A DNA stretch of 64,000 nt from Mugil cephalus (taxonomy: Eukaryota > Chordata > Actinopteri > Mugiliformes > Mugilidae): contig NC_061771.1 of the NCBI RefSeq assembly GCF_022458985.1, positions 30,058,322 through 30,122,321 of the forward strand, written 5' to 3'. The notes beneath the pieces are model-generated. The model was not told where the DNA came from and ran no database searches. It was given only the letters and a program-made list of their open reading frames with translations. Positions within the stretch are counted from its first letter, which is position 1, and each line of letters begins with the position of its first letter. A program made the translations under genes and the position numbers. Of this stretch, positions 21,680 through 33,505 are shown piece by piece.

Positions 21680-23290
21680 AACGCTTTTTTGGAGTAATAA
21701 ACTGAACATACAGAAAACTCAAGTACTAACGTTCAATTATATCCCCTCACCGGAGCTCAAACACAGAATACCAGTCGACTGGTCTCAAAACGTCATTAAA
21801 TATTTGGGAATTTGGTTGACTCACTGTCCTAATGATTTGTACAAAAAATACCAAGAAACAAAAAATCAAAGAAGATCTTGGTAACTGGACAGCTTTTATT
21901 TTATTATTATTAAGCTTTAGTGCAAGAATCGACCTTATAAAAATGTCTATTTTACCTAAACTATTATATCTATTCAAGGCACTTCCTGTTAAAATTCCAA
22001 CAAGTCAATTTCATGAATGGGACAAACAAATTTTGTGTTTTATTTGGAGAAGGAAAAAAACAAGGATTAAATACAGCACATTGACTGTTAATGAAGAAAG
22101 GGCTGGTATGTCTCTCCCTGATCTCAGGAGTTTTTATCTTGCTGCCCAGTTAAAATATGTGTTTCTCTGGTGTGATGGTGGATATGAGGCAAAGTGTCAG
22201 GACGTGGCAGGGGAAAGCAGGGGCATCCCTATAGAAGCGGTGATTGGTGGTAACAAATTAATGACAACATTTCAAGAGCATTTCAACCCATTTGTCTCCT
22301 TTACATTACACATCTGGTTTGGGATTGTGAAGCAATTCAATTTGTGGAACCAACTGAAAAAAATCTGATGTGTTGGACATGACACAGACTTTGAACTGAA
22401 GTATGTTATGGACTCCAGGTTTAAGTACTGGACAAATAAGGGTTTTACTGCTTATTATAATATATTGAAAAAAAAAAATACGCTACAAAGTTTTCAAGCA
22501 CTGGAAGAAAAATATAACTTAGAAAATCAGGATTTTTTTTCGATATCTACAATATTTTATGAAAGAAGTCCGGGTAAAGGAAACTGCAGAATCACAACGA
22601 AATAACACAATTAATAATACGGGCATATAAAGGTACCTGTAAATATGTTCAAAGCTTTTCCAGGGCATTGCAAAGAGCAGAGATGATACCACAACATACA
22701 TCAGAGAGAGATGGGAGAGAGAATTGTAAACTTGTAAACATTGGGATAATATGTGTGGTGATGCTTTTTCCACTTCTTGTTCTATTTGTGGCGCGAATTC
22801 TGTTGGAAGAACCTTGTTGTTTTTTTTTTCTAACACCCAGAATGAAAACATATTCAATAACAGCGGTTTACACCTGCTGGAGGAAATGTGGACGTGATGA
22901 GGCAAACCACGACCACATCTTTTGGAGTTGCCCAGGACGACGGCCCGTTTGGGACGATGCTGTGAAAACCACACAACGGATACTGGGACAGCAGAGTCCT
23001 CCACCATTTACAACTCTTTTTCTAAGTCATTTACCTGACGGGATGGCAGAAAATGACAAATACCTCTTAAAAATAATGTCTGTAGCAGCAAAAAAAAAAA
23101 AAAAAAAAAAAGCTATCACCTGTAAGTGGCTGCAGTCAGACCCACCCACAAACTCTGACTGGTCAGAGGTTAATGAAGAAACTCACCAGATGGAGAGACT
23201 AACGTTCCTGCTCAGACTGAAAAGGGATCTGTATCACGCAAGATGGGAAAAATGGATGGCGTTGTTGACGATCGAGGAGGGTCATTCATG
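21680..23290 (+). mobile_element. L1-clade LINE ORF2 C-terminal half (inactive)
   Basis: The frames encode KYLGIWLTHCPNDL, a broken stretch, then ILPKLLYLFKALPVKIP, FIWRRKKTRIKYSTL and GMSLPDLRSFYLAAQLKYVFLWC. They end with a zinc-knuckle-like CWRKCGRDEANHDHIFWSC and WEKWMALL. This is the order of fish L1 ORF2 C-termini. Several stops and a poly(A) expansion near 23090 show it is dead. Confidence 0.75.
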
Positions 23291-23661
23291 ACCTCCCCCT
23301 CCTTTCTACTTTGACTTTATCGTCTTGCTGATGCTCTGTTTGATGGGGCATATAACCACCAGTTGCTTTCCAAGGAACCAAACTGTTTGAACTGAGTAGA
23401 GCAAAGATTGTATTTGCTGATCCCCCTCAAGTGATTCAGTAGCCTGGCTGTGTTATTTCTCTTTTGAAAGTGCTGTGATGTTGTCATGTTTGACTATTCC
23501 TGACATGAAAACTAAGAAAAAATATACGTATCAAAAGAAACGTCTGAATCTGTCTGGGATGGTTTTGTGCAACATATCCTGTTTATAGTTGTGTTGTTTC
23601 TGCTCCTTGAAGAACTGATCTCATTTTAGCTAAAAACAGACTTGTTTTAATTCTCCTCCAG
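23291..23661. other. No gene; intron-like sequence before Ig exon
   Basis: Follows the LINE 3' end and leads into the pyrimidine-rich acceptor ttctcctccag at 23651-23661. No coding potential recognised. Confidence 0.4.
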
Positions 23662-24379
23662 ATCCTCCAAAGCTTCCCTCTGTGTCAGTGAGTCCATCTG
23701 GTGAGATAGTGGAGGGTAGTTCAGGGACTCTGACCTGTAGCAGTGATGCTAACCCAGCAGCTAACTACACCTGGTACAAGGAGAATGAAGACTCACCAAA
23801 AGCTTCAGGACAGATCTTCACCATCACTGACTTCAGACCTGAACACAGAGGGAGTTATTACTGTGAAGCCCAGAACAGAAGAGGACGTCATAACTCCACC
23901 TTACATTTGACTGTTGTAGCAGGTAAATAAAGATTCAAATATCAGTTCACTGCATCAGAGATTATCAACAAGTCACTGCAGAGAAAACCTCCAGTGATTC
24001 TAAAACAACAACATCTACTGTCAGGATGTTTTTACACGGTTCATTGTTTCTTTGCTTGATCTGAACAATCAACTCTGTTAGTGACACAAAGACCTCATAT
24101 CAGTGTTTGTTCATTTGTAGGAAAATTACCAGTAAAACTGAATGTGATCAGGTTAACTTTGATGGTGCTGGTTCCTCTGCTTCTTTTGATTCTGTGTATG
24201 AGGTGAGTGTGTTTATTTTTTTAACTTTACATTCATTTACTTTTAAATTTGTTTTCATCCGTTGTCTTATTTCTTGGATTCCATCCAGGAAGAAGAAACT
24301 CTTCAGCTGTGGGACTGAACCCAATGAACATGTGGAGGCTGTAGAGGTGAAAGAGATCAGAGCATGTGACCAGAACTGA
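23662..24379 (+). CDS. CD22/Siglec-like receptor III, three terminal exons (Ig, TM, short tail)
   Basis: The exons are 23662-23922 (261 nt), 24121-24202 (82 nt) and 24289-24379 (91 nt, TGA at 24377-24379). All have consensus splice sites and matching phases (1, 2). The Ig exon has LTCSSD, YTWYKE and YYCEAQ, so the Cys pair and Trp are present, with N-glycosylation sites in ANYTW and NSTL. The TM exon gives RLTLMVLVPLLLLILCMR. The tail starts RKKKLFSCG and has no tyrosine, hence no ITIM. Upstream exons are not found: LINE and Penelope-like copies fill the preceding 5 kb. Either it is the 3' end of a larger gene or a truncated paralog. The start phase would accept the donor of the C2 exon at 4622, but a TRIM gene on the opposite strand lies between. 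Confidence 0.7.
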
Positions 24380-24424
24380 TTATTAACCATGTGCTGAACT
24401 GTAGATGTGAACCACAGAACAAAT

Positions 24425-26523
24425 CCATAATGCTAACAGATGAATTAATGAACATACAAATCAGTTGAATGCTAACACGGATGCTAACAGACGAATGCTA
24501 ATATGGATGCTAACATGGATCCATGCTAATACAGATGCTTACACAAGTCAATGCTAATACGGACGCTAACACGGACGCTAATACACGAATGCTATCATAT
24601 GAAGGCTAACAGTGCAATGCTGAAAGACGAATACTAACACAGACTGTTCACAGACAAAATGCTAACACGGATGCTAACAGAAGAATTCTATCAGATGAAG
24701 ACTAACAGACGGATGCTAACAGATGAATTAATAAACATACAAATCAGTTGAATGCTAACACGGATGCTAACAGGCGCATTCCAATCCAGATGCTAACAGA
24801 CGGATGCTAACACAGATGTATGTTAATATGGATGCTAACACGGACACTAATACACGAATGCTAACACAGATGCTTATTCACGAATGCTATCAAATTAAAG
24901 CTAACAGTCGAATGCTAACAGACGAATGCCAACACGGATGCTAACAGAAGAATGCTATCAGATGAATGACTTAACATACAAATCAGTTGAATGCTAAGAC
25001 GGATGCTAACAGACTAATGCTCAGAGATGAATGCTAACAGACAACTGCTAACACGGTTGCTAACACAAGAATGCTATCAATGCTAACAGATGAATTAATG
25101 AACATACAAATCAGTTGAATGCTAACACAGAAGCTAACAGGCGGATTCCAACCCAGATGCTAACAGACGAATGCTAATACGGATGCTAACAGATGACTGC
25201 CAATATGGATGCTAACACGAATCGATGCTAATACGGATGCTAACATGGGCGCTAATACACGAATGCTATCAGATGAAGGCTAACAGACGAATGCTAACAG
25301 ATGAATTAATGAACATACAAATCAGCTGAATGCTAACACGTATGCTAACAGGTGGATTCCAACCCAGGTGCAAACGGACGAATGCTGATAAGGATGCTAA
25401 CAGATGAATGCTAAAACGGATCCATGCTAATACAGATGCTAACATGGGCAATAATACACGAATGCTATCAGAAGAATGCTAACAAACGAATGCTAACAGA
25501 TGAATTAATGAACATACAAATCAGTTGAATGCTAACATGATTGCTAACAGACGAATGCTAATACGGATGCTAACAGACGAATGCTAATACGGACGCTAAC
25601 ACGGACGCTAATACACGAATGCTATCATATGAAGGCTAACAGTGCAATGCTGACAGACGAATACTAACACAGACTGTTCACAGACGAAGGCTAACAGGTG
25701 GATGCTAACACGGAAGTATGTTAATATGGATGCTAACACGGACAGTAATACACGAATGCTAACACAGATGCTTATTCACGAATGCTATCAGATTAAAGCT
25801 AACAGTCGAATGCTAACAGAAAAAAGGCCAACACGGATGCTAACAGAAGAATGCTATCAGATGAAGGCTAACAGACCAATGCTAACAGATGAATGACTGA
25901 ACATACAAATCAGTTGAATGCTAAGACGGATGCTAACAGACTAATGCTCAGAGATGAATGCTAACTGATCAGTTGCTAACACGGTTGCTAACACAAGAAT
26001 GCTATCAATGCTAACAGATGAATTAATAAACATACAAATCAGTTGAATGCTAACACAGAAGCTAACAGGCGGATTCCAACCCAGATGCTAACAGAAGAAT
26101 GCTAATACGGATGCTAACAGATGACTGCCAATATGGATGCTAACATGGATCCATGCTAATACGGATGCTAGCATGGGCGCTAATACACGAATGCTATCAG
26201 ATGAAGGCTAACAAACATATGCTAACAGATGAATTAATGAACATACCAGTTGAATGCTAATACGGATGCTAACAGATGAATGCAAATACAGATGCGAACA
26301 TGGGTCCATGCTAATACAGATGCTATAACAAATAAATGCTAATACGGATGCTAACACGGACGTTAATACACGAATGCTATCAGATGAAGGCTAACAGTGC
26401 AATGCTGAAAGACGAATACTAATACAGACTGTTCACAGACGAATGCTAACACGGATGCTAACAGTCGGATTCCAAGACAGATGCTAACAGGCGGATGCTA
26501 ACACGGACACTAATACACGAATG
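24425..26523. repeat. ATGCTAACA minisatellite array 1 with higher-order blocks
   Basis: About 2.1 kb of alternating 12- and 14-base units such as ATGCTAACACGG and ATGCTAACAGACGA. It is organised into longer blocks punctuated by gaattaatgaacatacaaatcagttg (for example at about 24443, 24725, 25092, 25305, 25500, 26020). It begins within the 3' flank of the CD22-like III last exon and stops abruptly at the TRIM C 3' flank. It is related to 56330-58688. Confidence 0.92.
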
Positions 26524-27144
26524 TGTGTCTTCTCCCTCAATCAATGCACACCTGTGGCATTTAACTCCACCCCCCCTCACCTGTGACCTCTGACCTCTTA
26601 TTTCCTGTGCAGGTAGAAATGTTATCGCCATCTAGGGGCCACCACTACAAATACCATTCAACTAAATAGTGAAAACATAAACACTTATATCACTTATTAA
26701 CATAAAATAAACACTGAATGTGAGATTAAATGGCTCCTACATTTGGGTTCACACCAAAATCTTATTACCTGTAAAATTATTGCCTGGATTATTCTGAAAA
26801 ATGTTGCAACATTGTTGTATGCAAATATAATATTACCACAATTTAAAAGGACTAGAAAATGTAACGTTAAACTTTGAACACTACAAGGCCTGTGTCAGAC
26901 TCTTCTGCTGGATTGTCTCATCAAGAGCTTCATCTTCCTCCATGTAAACAGGGCTCAGAGAACACAGACAGACAGAGATGGCAGAAAGTTGAACAGAAAA
27001 CACAAGGCTGTCAACTTAAGGGACTATTTGATTCAAAAAGAAAAAGAATAAAAAAATGCAATAAAAAAGAACCAAATGCAAAATGCTGAGATCCTGGAAT
27101 AAAGACAGGAGACGGTCATTTGTTCATGTGTGACAAACAGCAGC
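26524..27144. other. Common 3' flank of TRIM C
   Basis: Near-identical to 12440-13062 and 58695-59315. It contains no recognised gene. The left edge abuts the minisatellite. Confidence 0.55.
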
Positions 27145-27368
27145 TTTATTCATCATGTGAAGCTTCAGTTTGTTCTCCCATTAAATCAGTAAAGTCTGAT
27201 CAATGACTCTTGTTCAGTGATTTCATGCACAGATTCACTTCATCCACACAATCAGTTAGTTGGACTCAGAATATCAGCTATGTACAATCAGATAATGACT
27301 GATGTCCTGATTGATGATGATCATGATCACTACAGTTGACATGAGCTCGTCTCTTCATCCATTTCATC

Positions 27369-27405
<37 letters not shown>

Positions 27406-27887
27406 TGTGGTCTCCAAACCACTCAGTGGAAATGTAATTGTAGATTTCTTTCTTTCCAAAGTCAGAACTAAATCTCTGTGATAAAGGAAGGTCTGCTGGT
27501 TTCTCTGTTGAGGCCCATGCAGCGGAAGAGGAACAACAACATACAAACACGTCAACACACAAATGTTGATGAGACGTTCAGAGCACAGACAAGTTCAGAT
27601 TCTCATGTGGACAAATGTCAGTTTATGTGAATCAAAGTCATGGTGAGCAGTGAGAGCCTCCGTGGCTAAACAGACACAGGAAGGAGCGCCACCCAAACAA
27701 AGTCCAACATCAAGCAAACAACAAACCAGGAGACCACAAAGTACCGCCCACAAAGTGTGACTGACAGCTGATCTCTGAGCAGTGAAGACATGACACAACA
27801 ATGAGCTCTCAGCTACAACCATGGAGACCAAATCACCTGGAGACTAGAAGACACATTTTAACCAACTGTCCCTGAAGAGACTTCTGT
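27145..27887 (-). other. 3'UTR of TRIM C with poly(A) signal
   Basis: Minus-strand AATAAA corresponds to tttatt at 27145-27150. It includes a long CAA run and about 130 bp that copy B has lost. Confidence 0.6.
27368..27404 (+). repeat. (CAA)n microsatellite in the TRIM C 3'UTR
   Basis: About 12 CAA units. The length differs in every TRIM copy (13283-13299, 42770-42800, 59534-59552). Confidence 0.9.
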
Positions 27888-29555
27888 CTATTTCACTTTC
27901 ATCAACTCAGCAGTGTCTCCAACATCATAAAATAACCCAAGTCCAGCATAGAGAGGCTGAGTGAATGGGGTCTGGACTCTGTGGAGGAGAGTCATGGTTT
28001 CAGAGACGCTGTAGAAAGACAGAAGACCTGCTCTGTGATCCAGGTACACTCCTACTCTGGAGGAACCAGGACCTGAGACGGGAGTTTGGACTTTGTTGTG
28101 GAAAAATATGTAACTGTTTCTGTAACAACGTAATGACCAAGATTTGTCATTGAAACCAAATCTACATTCATTCCCTGCTCTGCTGATATTCTTGTATGCG
28201 ACTGCTACATAAACTCCTCCTCTCCACTCCACCTCCCAGTAACAACGTCCAGTCAGACTCTCTCTACTCAGGACCTGCCAATTAGCAGTGAATCTGTCTG
28301 GATGATCAGAATAAGACTGATGTTGTTTCATAAATGTAACTTTTCTGTTCCCCTCAGATAATAACAGACGTGTGTTTGCTGTGTTTGGATCCAGTGTGAT
28401 TTCACATGAATATTTCCAGAATTCATCTCTGGTCTTTGGCTCTGGTTGTGGCAGTAAAACATCCACTTCAGTCACTGTCACTGAGATGTTTGTCCATGTC
28501 TCTCTCAGAATGTCCTGTAGTTTCTCTCTGGTCTCTGTCACAGCTGCTTTCACGCCATCAAAGTTCCTCAGAGGACGAATCTTGATGCTGGATGAGTGTG
28601 TAGACTCACTGGGTGGTGGCAGTGAGGGGTAGTTGTGTAGAAACTGGTTGTGATCCTCTGTGTTTAAGAGCTGCTTCAGCTCGGAGCCTTTCCTCTCCAG
28701 CTCAGTGATCTGCTGCTCCAGCTTCTCCTCAACATCTTTGACTCGACTCTCTTCAGTTTCCTGCTGGGATCTGACCAGCTGCTCCACATCAGAGCTTCTT
28801 TTCTGGAGGAGACGGATCATCTCAGTGAAGATCTCCCGACTGTCCTCCACTGTTTTATCAGCAGAGTGAGCCATGGCCTTCAGCTCCTGTCTAAGCAGCT
28901 CCACGTCTTTGCGTCTCTCCTGGATCGTCTGCTGGATGTTTTCTAGCATCACCTCCACCTCCTTCTGCTTCTCAGTCCTTTCTGCTGCAGCTGAGACTGT
29001 GTCGTGGCCTTTATGTTCATCCACAGAGCAGAGATAACAGATACTCTGCTGATCAGTACGACAGAACATCTTCATCACCTCATCATGACGAGAGCAGATG
29101 TTCTCCTGGAGCTTCTTGGAGGGCTCCACCAGCTTGTGTTTCTTTAATGGAGCTACATCATAGTGAGGTTGGAGGTGTTTCTCACAGTAAGAAACCAAAC
29201 AGACCAGACAGGACTTGAAGGCTTTCAGCTTCCTCCCAGTGCAGACATCACAGGCCACATCTTCAGGTCCAGCATAGCAGTGATCAGCTGGAGCAGCTTG
29301 GAGTCCAGTCTTCTTCAGCTGCTCCACTAACTCTGCTAACATGGTGTTTTTCTCCAGGACAGGCCTCGGTATGAAAGTCTTCCTGCACTGAGGGCAGCTG
29401 TAGATTCCCTTCTGGTCTTCTTCATCCCAGTGGCTTTTAATACAGTTCATGCAGTAGTTGTGTCCACAGGGAATAGACACAGGATCCTTCAGTGGATCCA
29501 GACAGATGGAACAAGAGAAGGTTTCTCTGTCCAGCTGAACTCCTTTCTGCTCCAT
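27888..29555 (-). CDS. finTRIM/TRIM16-like RING-B-box-coiled-coil-PRY/SPRY protein, copy C (intact)
   Basis: An uninterrupted 555-aa frame with ATG at 29555. RING, both B-boxes and the coiled coil are almost the same as copy B, and all eight RING ligands are kept. Changes in B-box 1 (LVCLVSYC against INCPASYC) do not touch zinc ligands. The SPRY differs in clusters: TFMKQH for TLMKQP, RFTANWQV for RFTGCWQV, a three-residue shorter loop after SRAG, YRNSYIFFHN for YTNSYTFIHN, and GLGLFYDVGDT near the end. The expected role is E3 ligase with SPRY-based target recognition. Its upstream uORF ends before the main ATG, unlike B. Confidence 0.92.
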   Translation of the reverse strand: MEQKGVQLDRETFSCSICLDPLKDPVSIPCGHNYCMNCIKSHWDEEDQKGIYSCPQCRKTFIPRPVLEKNTMLAELVEQLKKTGLQAAPADHCYAGPEDVACDVCTGRKLKAFKSCLVCLVSYCEKHLQPHYDVAPLKKHKLVEPSKKLQENICSRHDEVMKMFCRTDQQSICYLCSVDEHKGHDTVSAAAERTEKQKEVEVMLENIQQTIQERRKDVELLRQELKAMAHSADKTVEDSREIFTEMIRLLQKRSSDVEQLVRSQQETEESRVKDVEEKLEQQITELERKGSELKQLLNTEDHNQFLHNYPSLPPPSESTHSSSIKIRPLRNFDGVKAAVTETREKLQDILRETWTNISVTVTEVDVLLPQPEPKTRDEFWKYSCEITLDPNTANTRLLLSEGNRKVTFMKQHQSYSDHPDRFTANWQVLSRESLTGRCYWEVEWRGGVYVAVAYKNISRAGNECRFGFNDKSWSLRCYRNSYIFFHNKVQTPVSGPGSSRVGVYLDHRAGLLSFYSVSETMTLLHRVQTPFTQPLYAGLGLFYDVGDTAELMKVK

Positions 29556-30260
29556 TTCACCTCTCAGTGTCGACGACTGTGTGAGTTTCTGTTTGCTAGA
29601 AGTGAAACTAGTCTGAGCTCTGATCTGAACAACATGTGATTGTACAGTGAATGGAGCCTGTCAGCTCTCACACTTCACCACATGCTGCTTACACCCATCT
29701 TCAATGTAGAGATCTAAAGGGGAGGGAACAAGGAGACATGAGGAAATATGAGTGGAGCTGCTCCAGGAAGAGGGAGGAGTTATCAGACTCTGACTTGTTC
29801 CAGGAAGAGGAGCAGACGACAAAACTAATCACAATAAAATCCACATCATTCATGGTCATAGACGCCACAGACGTGTTACAGTTACACACACATTGCTCTT
29901 ATTATCCTGACATTTATTCACTAGTGCTGAACAACCAAGAGTCCTGGAAGAGATTTTCCACGTTAACGTTGAACGTTTAAAGGAGCCAATGTTAAAACTC
30001 TTGATTTGATCTGATTTCCTGATCTGAATGAATGACCTACCATCAGTCAGGTAAATAATCTACAGTGAATACAAACGGTCAGAGCCTACTTACTTGTTTG
30101 TAGCTGCACGGAGGAACTGCTTCACTTCACGGCAGGAAAAGAAAAAATGTTTCAGAGGAGGAAGTAGCTGCAGGTTTGAACCTGGATCAATAGTTGCATC
30201 ATAAAACTAAACACGTGACAAAGAAGGAGGGACTGTGTTTATTTCCTGGTCGGCAGTAGT
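29556..30260 (-). promoter_or_regulatory. TRIM C 5' region: uORFs, 5'UTR intron, first exon
   Basis: The probable intron is 29714-30093 (380 nt) with GTAAGT donor and CCCCTTTAG acceptor on the minus strand. The 23-codon u[14 protein letters not shown]... ends in TGA just before the CDS ATG. It shares the layout of the other copies. Confidence 0.55.
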
Positions 30261-31305
30261 GAAGGGAAGTCTTTTATTTTGTTCTAATTCAACAATTATG
30301 AATGATTTATGTGTTGAAATGTGATTTTATCATTCACTGTTTATTTCATTTCTATTGTTTAACGTTTGAATCAAAGTTTTAAATGAACAACTGAGCCACA
30401 GCAAACAAATCAAATTAATTCAGGCCAAAGTCTGAACATCATGACACTTTAGATGAAAAAACTGAACTGATTTTCTTTGTTTTCTTACTGATGTATGTGA
30501 ATATCTGAGGATTGAAGCTTTAATCAACCTTTGTTGTACTTAAAAGAAATGTTAATCCCTGAACTGATTTTCTTTGTTTTCCTTGTGGTGTTAATTTTGT
30601 AGCGAGGCAATATCTGGGTCTTTTTCTTGCCTCTCCAATTATCTTCATGAATATAAAACTATAAATTACTTTTCTGACAGTGTGAATCCTGTCTGGCGCC
30701 CAACGTTGATATTTTGTGTGTTTGGAGGAGAACTGATTAAAAAAAGAAACAATGATCCCCCTGTAAAAACACAGGGCCTCCGTCGGCCAACATCCTCCGA
30801 CTCCTTCAGAAGACACAACAGGAAGAGCCGACACTCCAGAGGGAGCCTATCGGGTCTCTTGGCCGGGGAACAGCTGACATGGCGTTGCTTCGGCCTGTGT
30901 CCGAGGCATCTGGTCAGCGGTGTTGAGACGAGCCTTGAGCTTCCATGTCAACGGTGCGGCTGCAGAGATCCGGGCTTCCCTCCTTCCTCGTGGTCATTGG
31001 GGCCCTTTGTCCTCTGGATGAGAGAGGATGTTGAAGGCCATCACCAGAGAGCCTCTATTTAAAACCTCGGCTCCTGCTGTGACGTTACGCCATCGTGACG
31101 TCGCCGCCTTTGACGTCATTCAAATCCGTCGTTTCCATAGCAACTAACACTCGTTAATTTGATGACATTAGACTCGACAACATATAAAAAGACTTACATC
31201 TTGACTTGAACTTTAACACCAATGACTGTGACTTCACTCGGACTTGAATCCACATGTTGAAAAAGTGCATTAATCAATTTATTTCACATCAGTGAACAAC
31301 TCAAC
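30261..31305. other. Intergenic, no confirmed gene
   Basis: The first 300 bp match 16041-16330 next to TRIM B. A plus-strand frame at 30682-31062 is GC-richer but has no recognisable domain. From 31243 it matches the L2 flank of copy 1. Confidence 0.4.
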
Positions 31306-31336
31306 CCTCCTCCTCCTCCTCCTCCTCCTCCTCCTC
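31306..31336 (+). repeat. (CTC)n microsatellite
   Basis: The paralog of the run at 18391-18418, with one or two units' difference. Confidence 0.9.
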
Positions 31337-31379
31337 GTGTCTCGCCTGCGTGTGAACAACTTACAACTTTAAACTTTGG

Positions 31380-33505
31380 TCAGAGATCCAAAGCTAACAA
31401 TGCACCTGGAGCCGATAACATCAGTGGTCGGGTCCTCAGTCACTGTGCGGACCAGTTAGTGAGTGTCTTCCAGAAACTGTTCCAGACCTCCATCAGCACA
31501 GAAACTGTCCTCAAATGTTGGAAACACTCAACCATCATCCCCATTCCCAAGAGAAGCCCCCCCAGGGCCCTGAACGACCTGCGCCCAGTGGCCCTCTGCT
31601 CCCAGGTGATGAAGGCTATGGAGAGGCTATTCAGGCAACACATTCTCATTCTGACCAACTCACAACTCGACCCGCTCCAATTTGCACATCAAAGCCGCAA
31701 AGGTGTCGGCGATGCCAAAGCCTTCATCATCGACACCATCCACAGACACCTGGAGCTTCCCAACACCTCCACCAGACTCCTGTTTGCTGACTTCTCCTCG
31801 GCCTTCAACACCCTGCAACCGCACATCCTGGCAGAGAGACTCCAGCAGAACTTCAACTTGAGCAGCCAGCTCATCCTCTGGATCCTGGACTTTCTGACCA
31901 ACCAACAATAACCTGTCTGATCTCCTCACCACCTCCACTGGCTCCCCACAAGGCTGTGTGCTTTCTCCGCTGCTCTTCATCCTGTACACCGACGAAGTGC
32001 AGATCAACGCACCCCAACTGTCACCTGGTGAAGTTTGCTGACGACACAGTTCTCCTGTCCCTCCTGTCCGGTCCCTCCCTCCACCATGGACCCGCTCTGC
32101 AGCAGTTCACAGAGTGGTGTGACTCTTCCTGCCTGGAGCTGAATGTCAGCAAAACGAGGGAGATGGTGGTGACCTTCTCCAGCAGCCAAAGGGAACTGGC
32201 GGCAGCTGTCACCACTATGGTCCACGGTTCTCCGGTCGAGACAGTTGGGGAATACAGATACCTGGGAACCATCCTGCACTGCCAACTGAGGTTCTCTTCC
32301 AACACCGAAGGGATCCTGAGGAAGTGCCACCAGAGGATGAACCTACGAAGGAAACTGAACTCTTTTTCTGTCAGTAAGAACATATTGCTGACATTCTATT
32401 ACACATTCGTTGAAAGTGTTTTAACTTTCTCCATGTGCTGCTGGTATCACTCCGTAACTGTTCAGGATAGGAACCGCCTGCATAACATTGTCAAGGTGTG
32501 TTGTAAGACTATTGGACTCCCTGCTCACCACCTGAGCACTGTGTACGAGCAGCAGGCGAGCGGCCTGGCTCGTCGAATTCTCAAGGACTCAACTCATGCT
32601 CTGTTTCCGGCATTTGAGCTGCTGCCGTCTGGTCGCAGGTTCCGATGTCCGGCCTGTAAGACCCAGAGGAGGAGAGCAACCTTTGTTCCCAATGTTATTC
32701 TCCTCCTGAACTCTAAGAACTGTACGACGGTTACAATAACTTAAGCCTCCTGTGTTACACTCAAGTGCAACATCACATGACCTCTTGTGCAATACTACTA
32801 TGTCACTTTAACTTCAATGTCACTTTTAATTTTAATTTTTTAACCACGTCTCACTTTATTTATTTATTTGTCATACTTTATCTGCTGTTTTACAGTTTTT
32901 TTTTTACATATTGGTCTTGATATTATTTTCCACAATCCATCTCTCTCCTGTTACTGGCAGCAGACCTGCCATTGTAATATAATATGCAGTTTTTTTACTC
33001 ACTTTTGCAATTTTTATCCTTTTTGTTATTTATTCTCCTGCTCTTATTTTATGTACCGCTCTTCGCCCTCCTAATTATTCAGTTTTTATCAGCTTATTTG
33101 TGCATTTACGTTCTTACAAATCTTGTACTGATTTGTAATTGATGACTAAAAACCAAAATGCCAATTTGTTGTTTTTTAAATAACCAACACCACAGCCGAT
33201 TCAATTATTGAGGTCCAGATACCTGGCTGGCAGAGAAAGAAATATTCCCTATACATTAAAAAAAAAAATCATAGATATTTTAAGCTTAGATTAAGACATA
33301 AAATAATATAGTACACGAAATATAATACAGTAACTTAAACAATGTTATTGTATATACTCGGTCATTGAGTCAGTAAACCAGTTGAGTCTCTGTAATGACG
33401 ATTAAAATCCAGCAGGTGTCAGTATTGAGCAACACAGTGACACAGCACCGATACAGTATCAAACACAGTTTGAGTAATGTGCCGCAACGCTTCACGAGGC
33501 CTCAT
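31380..33505 (+). mobile_element. L2-like LINE, copy 2 (inactive)
   Basis: Same element and flanks as 18460-20600. It lacks the 18930 frameshift of copy 1 but has its own deletion of about 20 bp just after FLTNQ at 31905. It shares the internal frame break before the FADD motif. The C-terminal frame is longer here (to 32744) because copy 1 has a stop after QQASGLAR. The right end meets an hAT-like repeat edge near 33505. Confidence 0.75.

Noticed and set aside
25702-25896. A 64-codon ORF reading through the minisatellite
   Set aside because: It arises because the repeat unit lacks stops in that frame. The sequence is purely repetitive and frame breaks vary between blocks.
24425-26523. A possible CRISPR-like array (regular short repeats)
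   Set aside because: Units are contiguous 12/14-mers without unique spacers, in a vertebrate context. This is a minisatellite.
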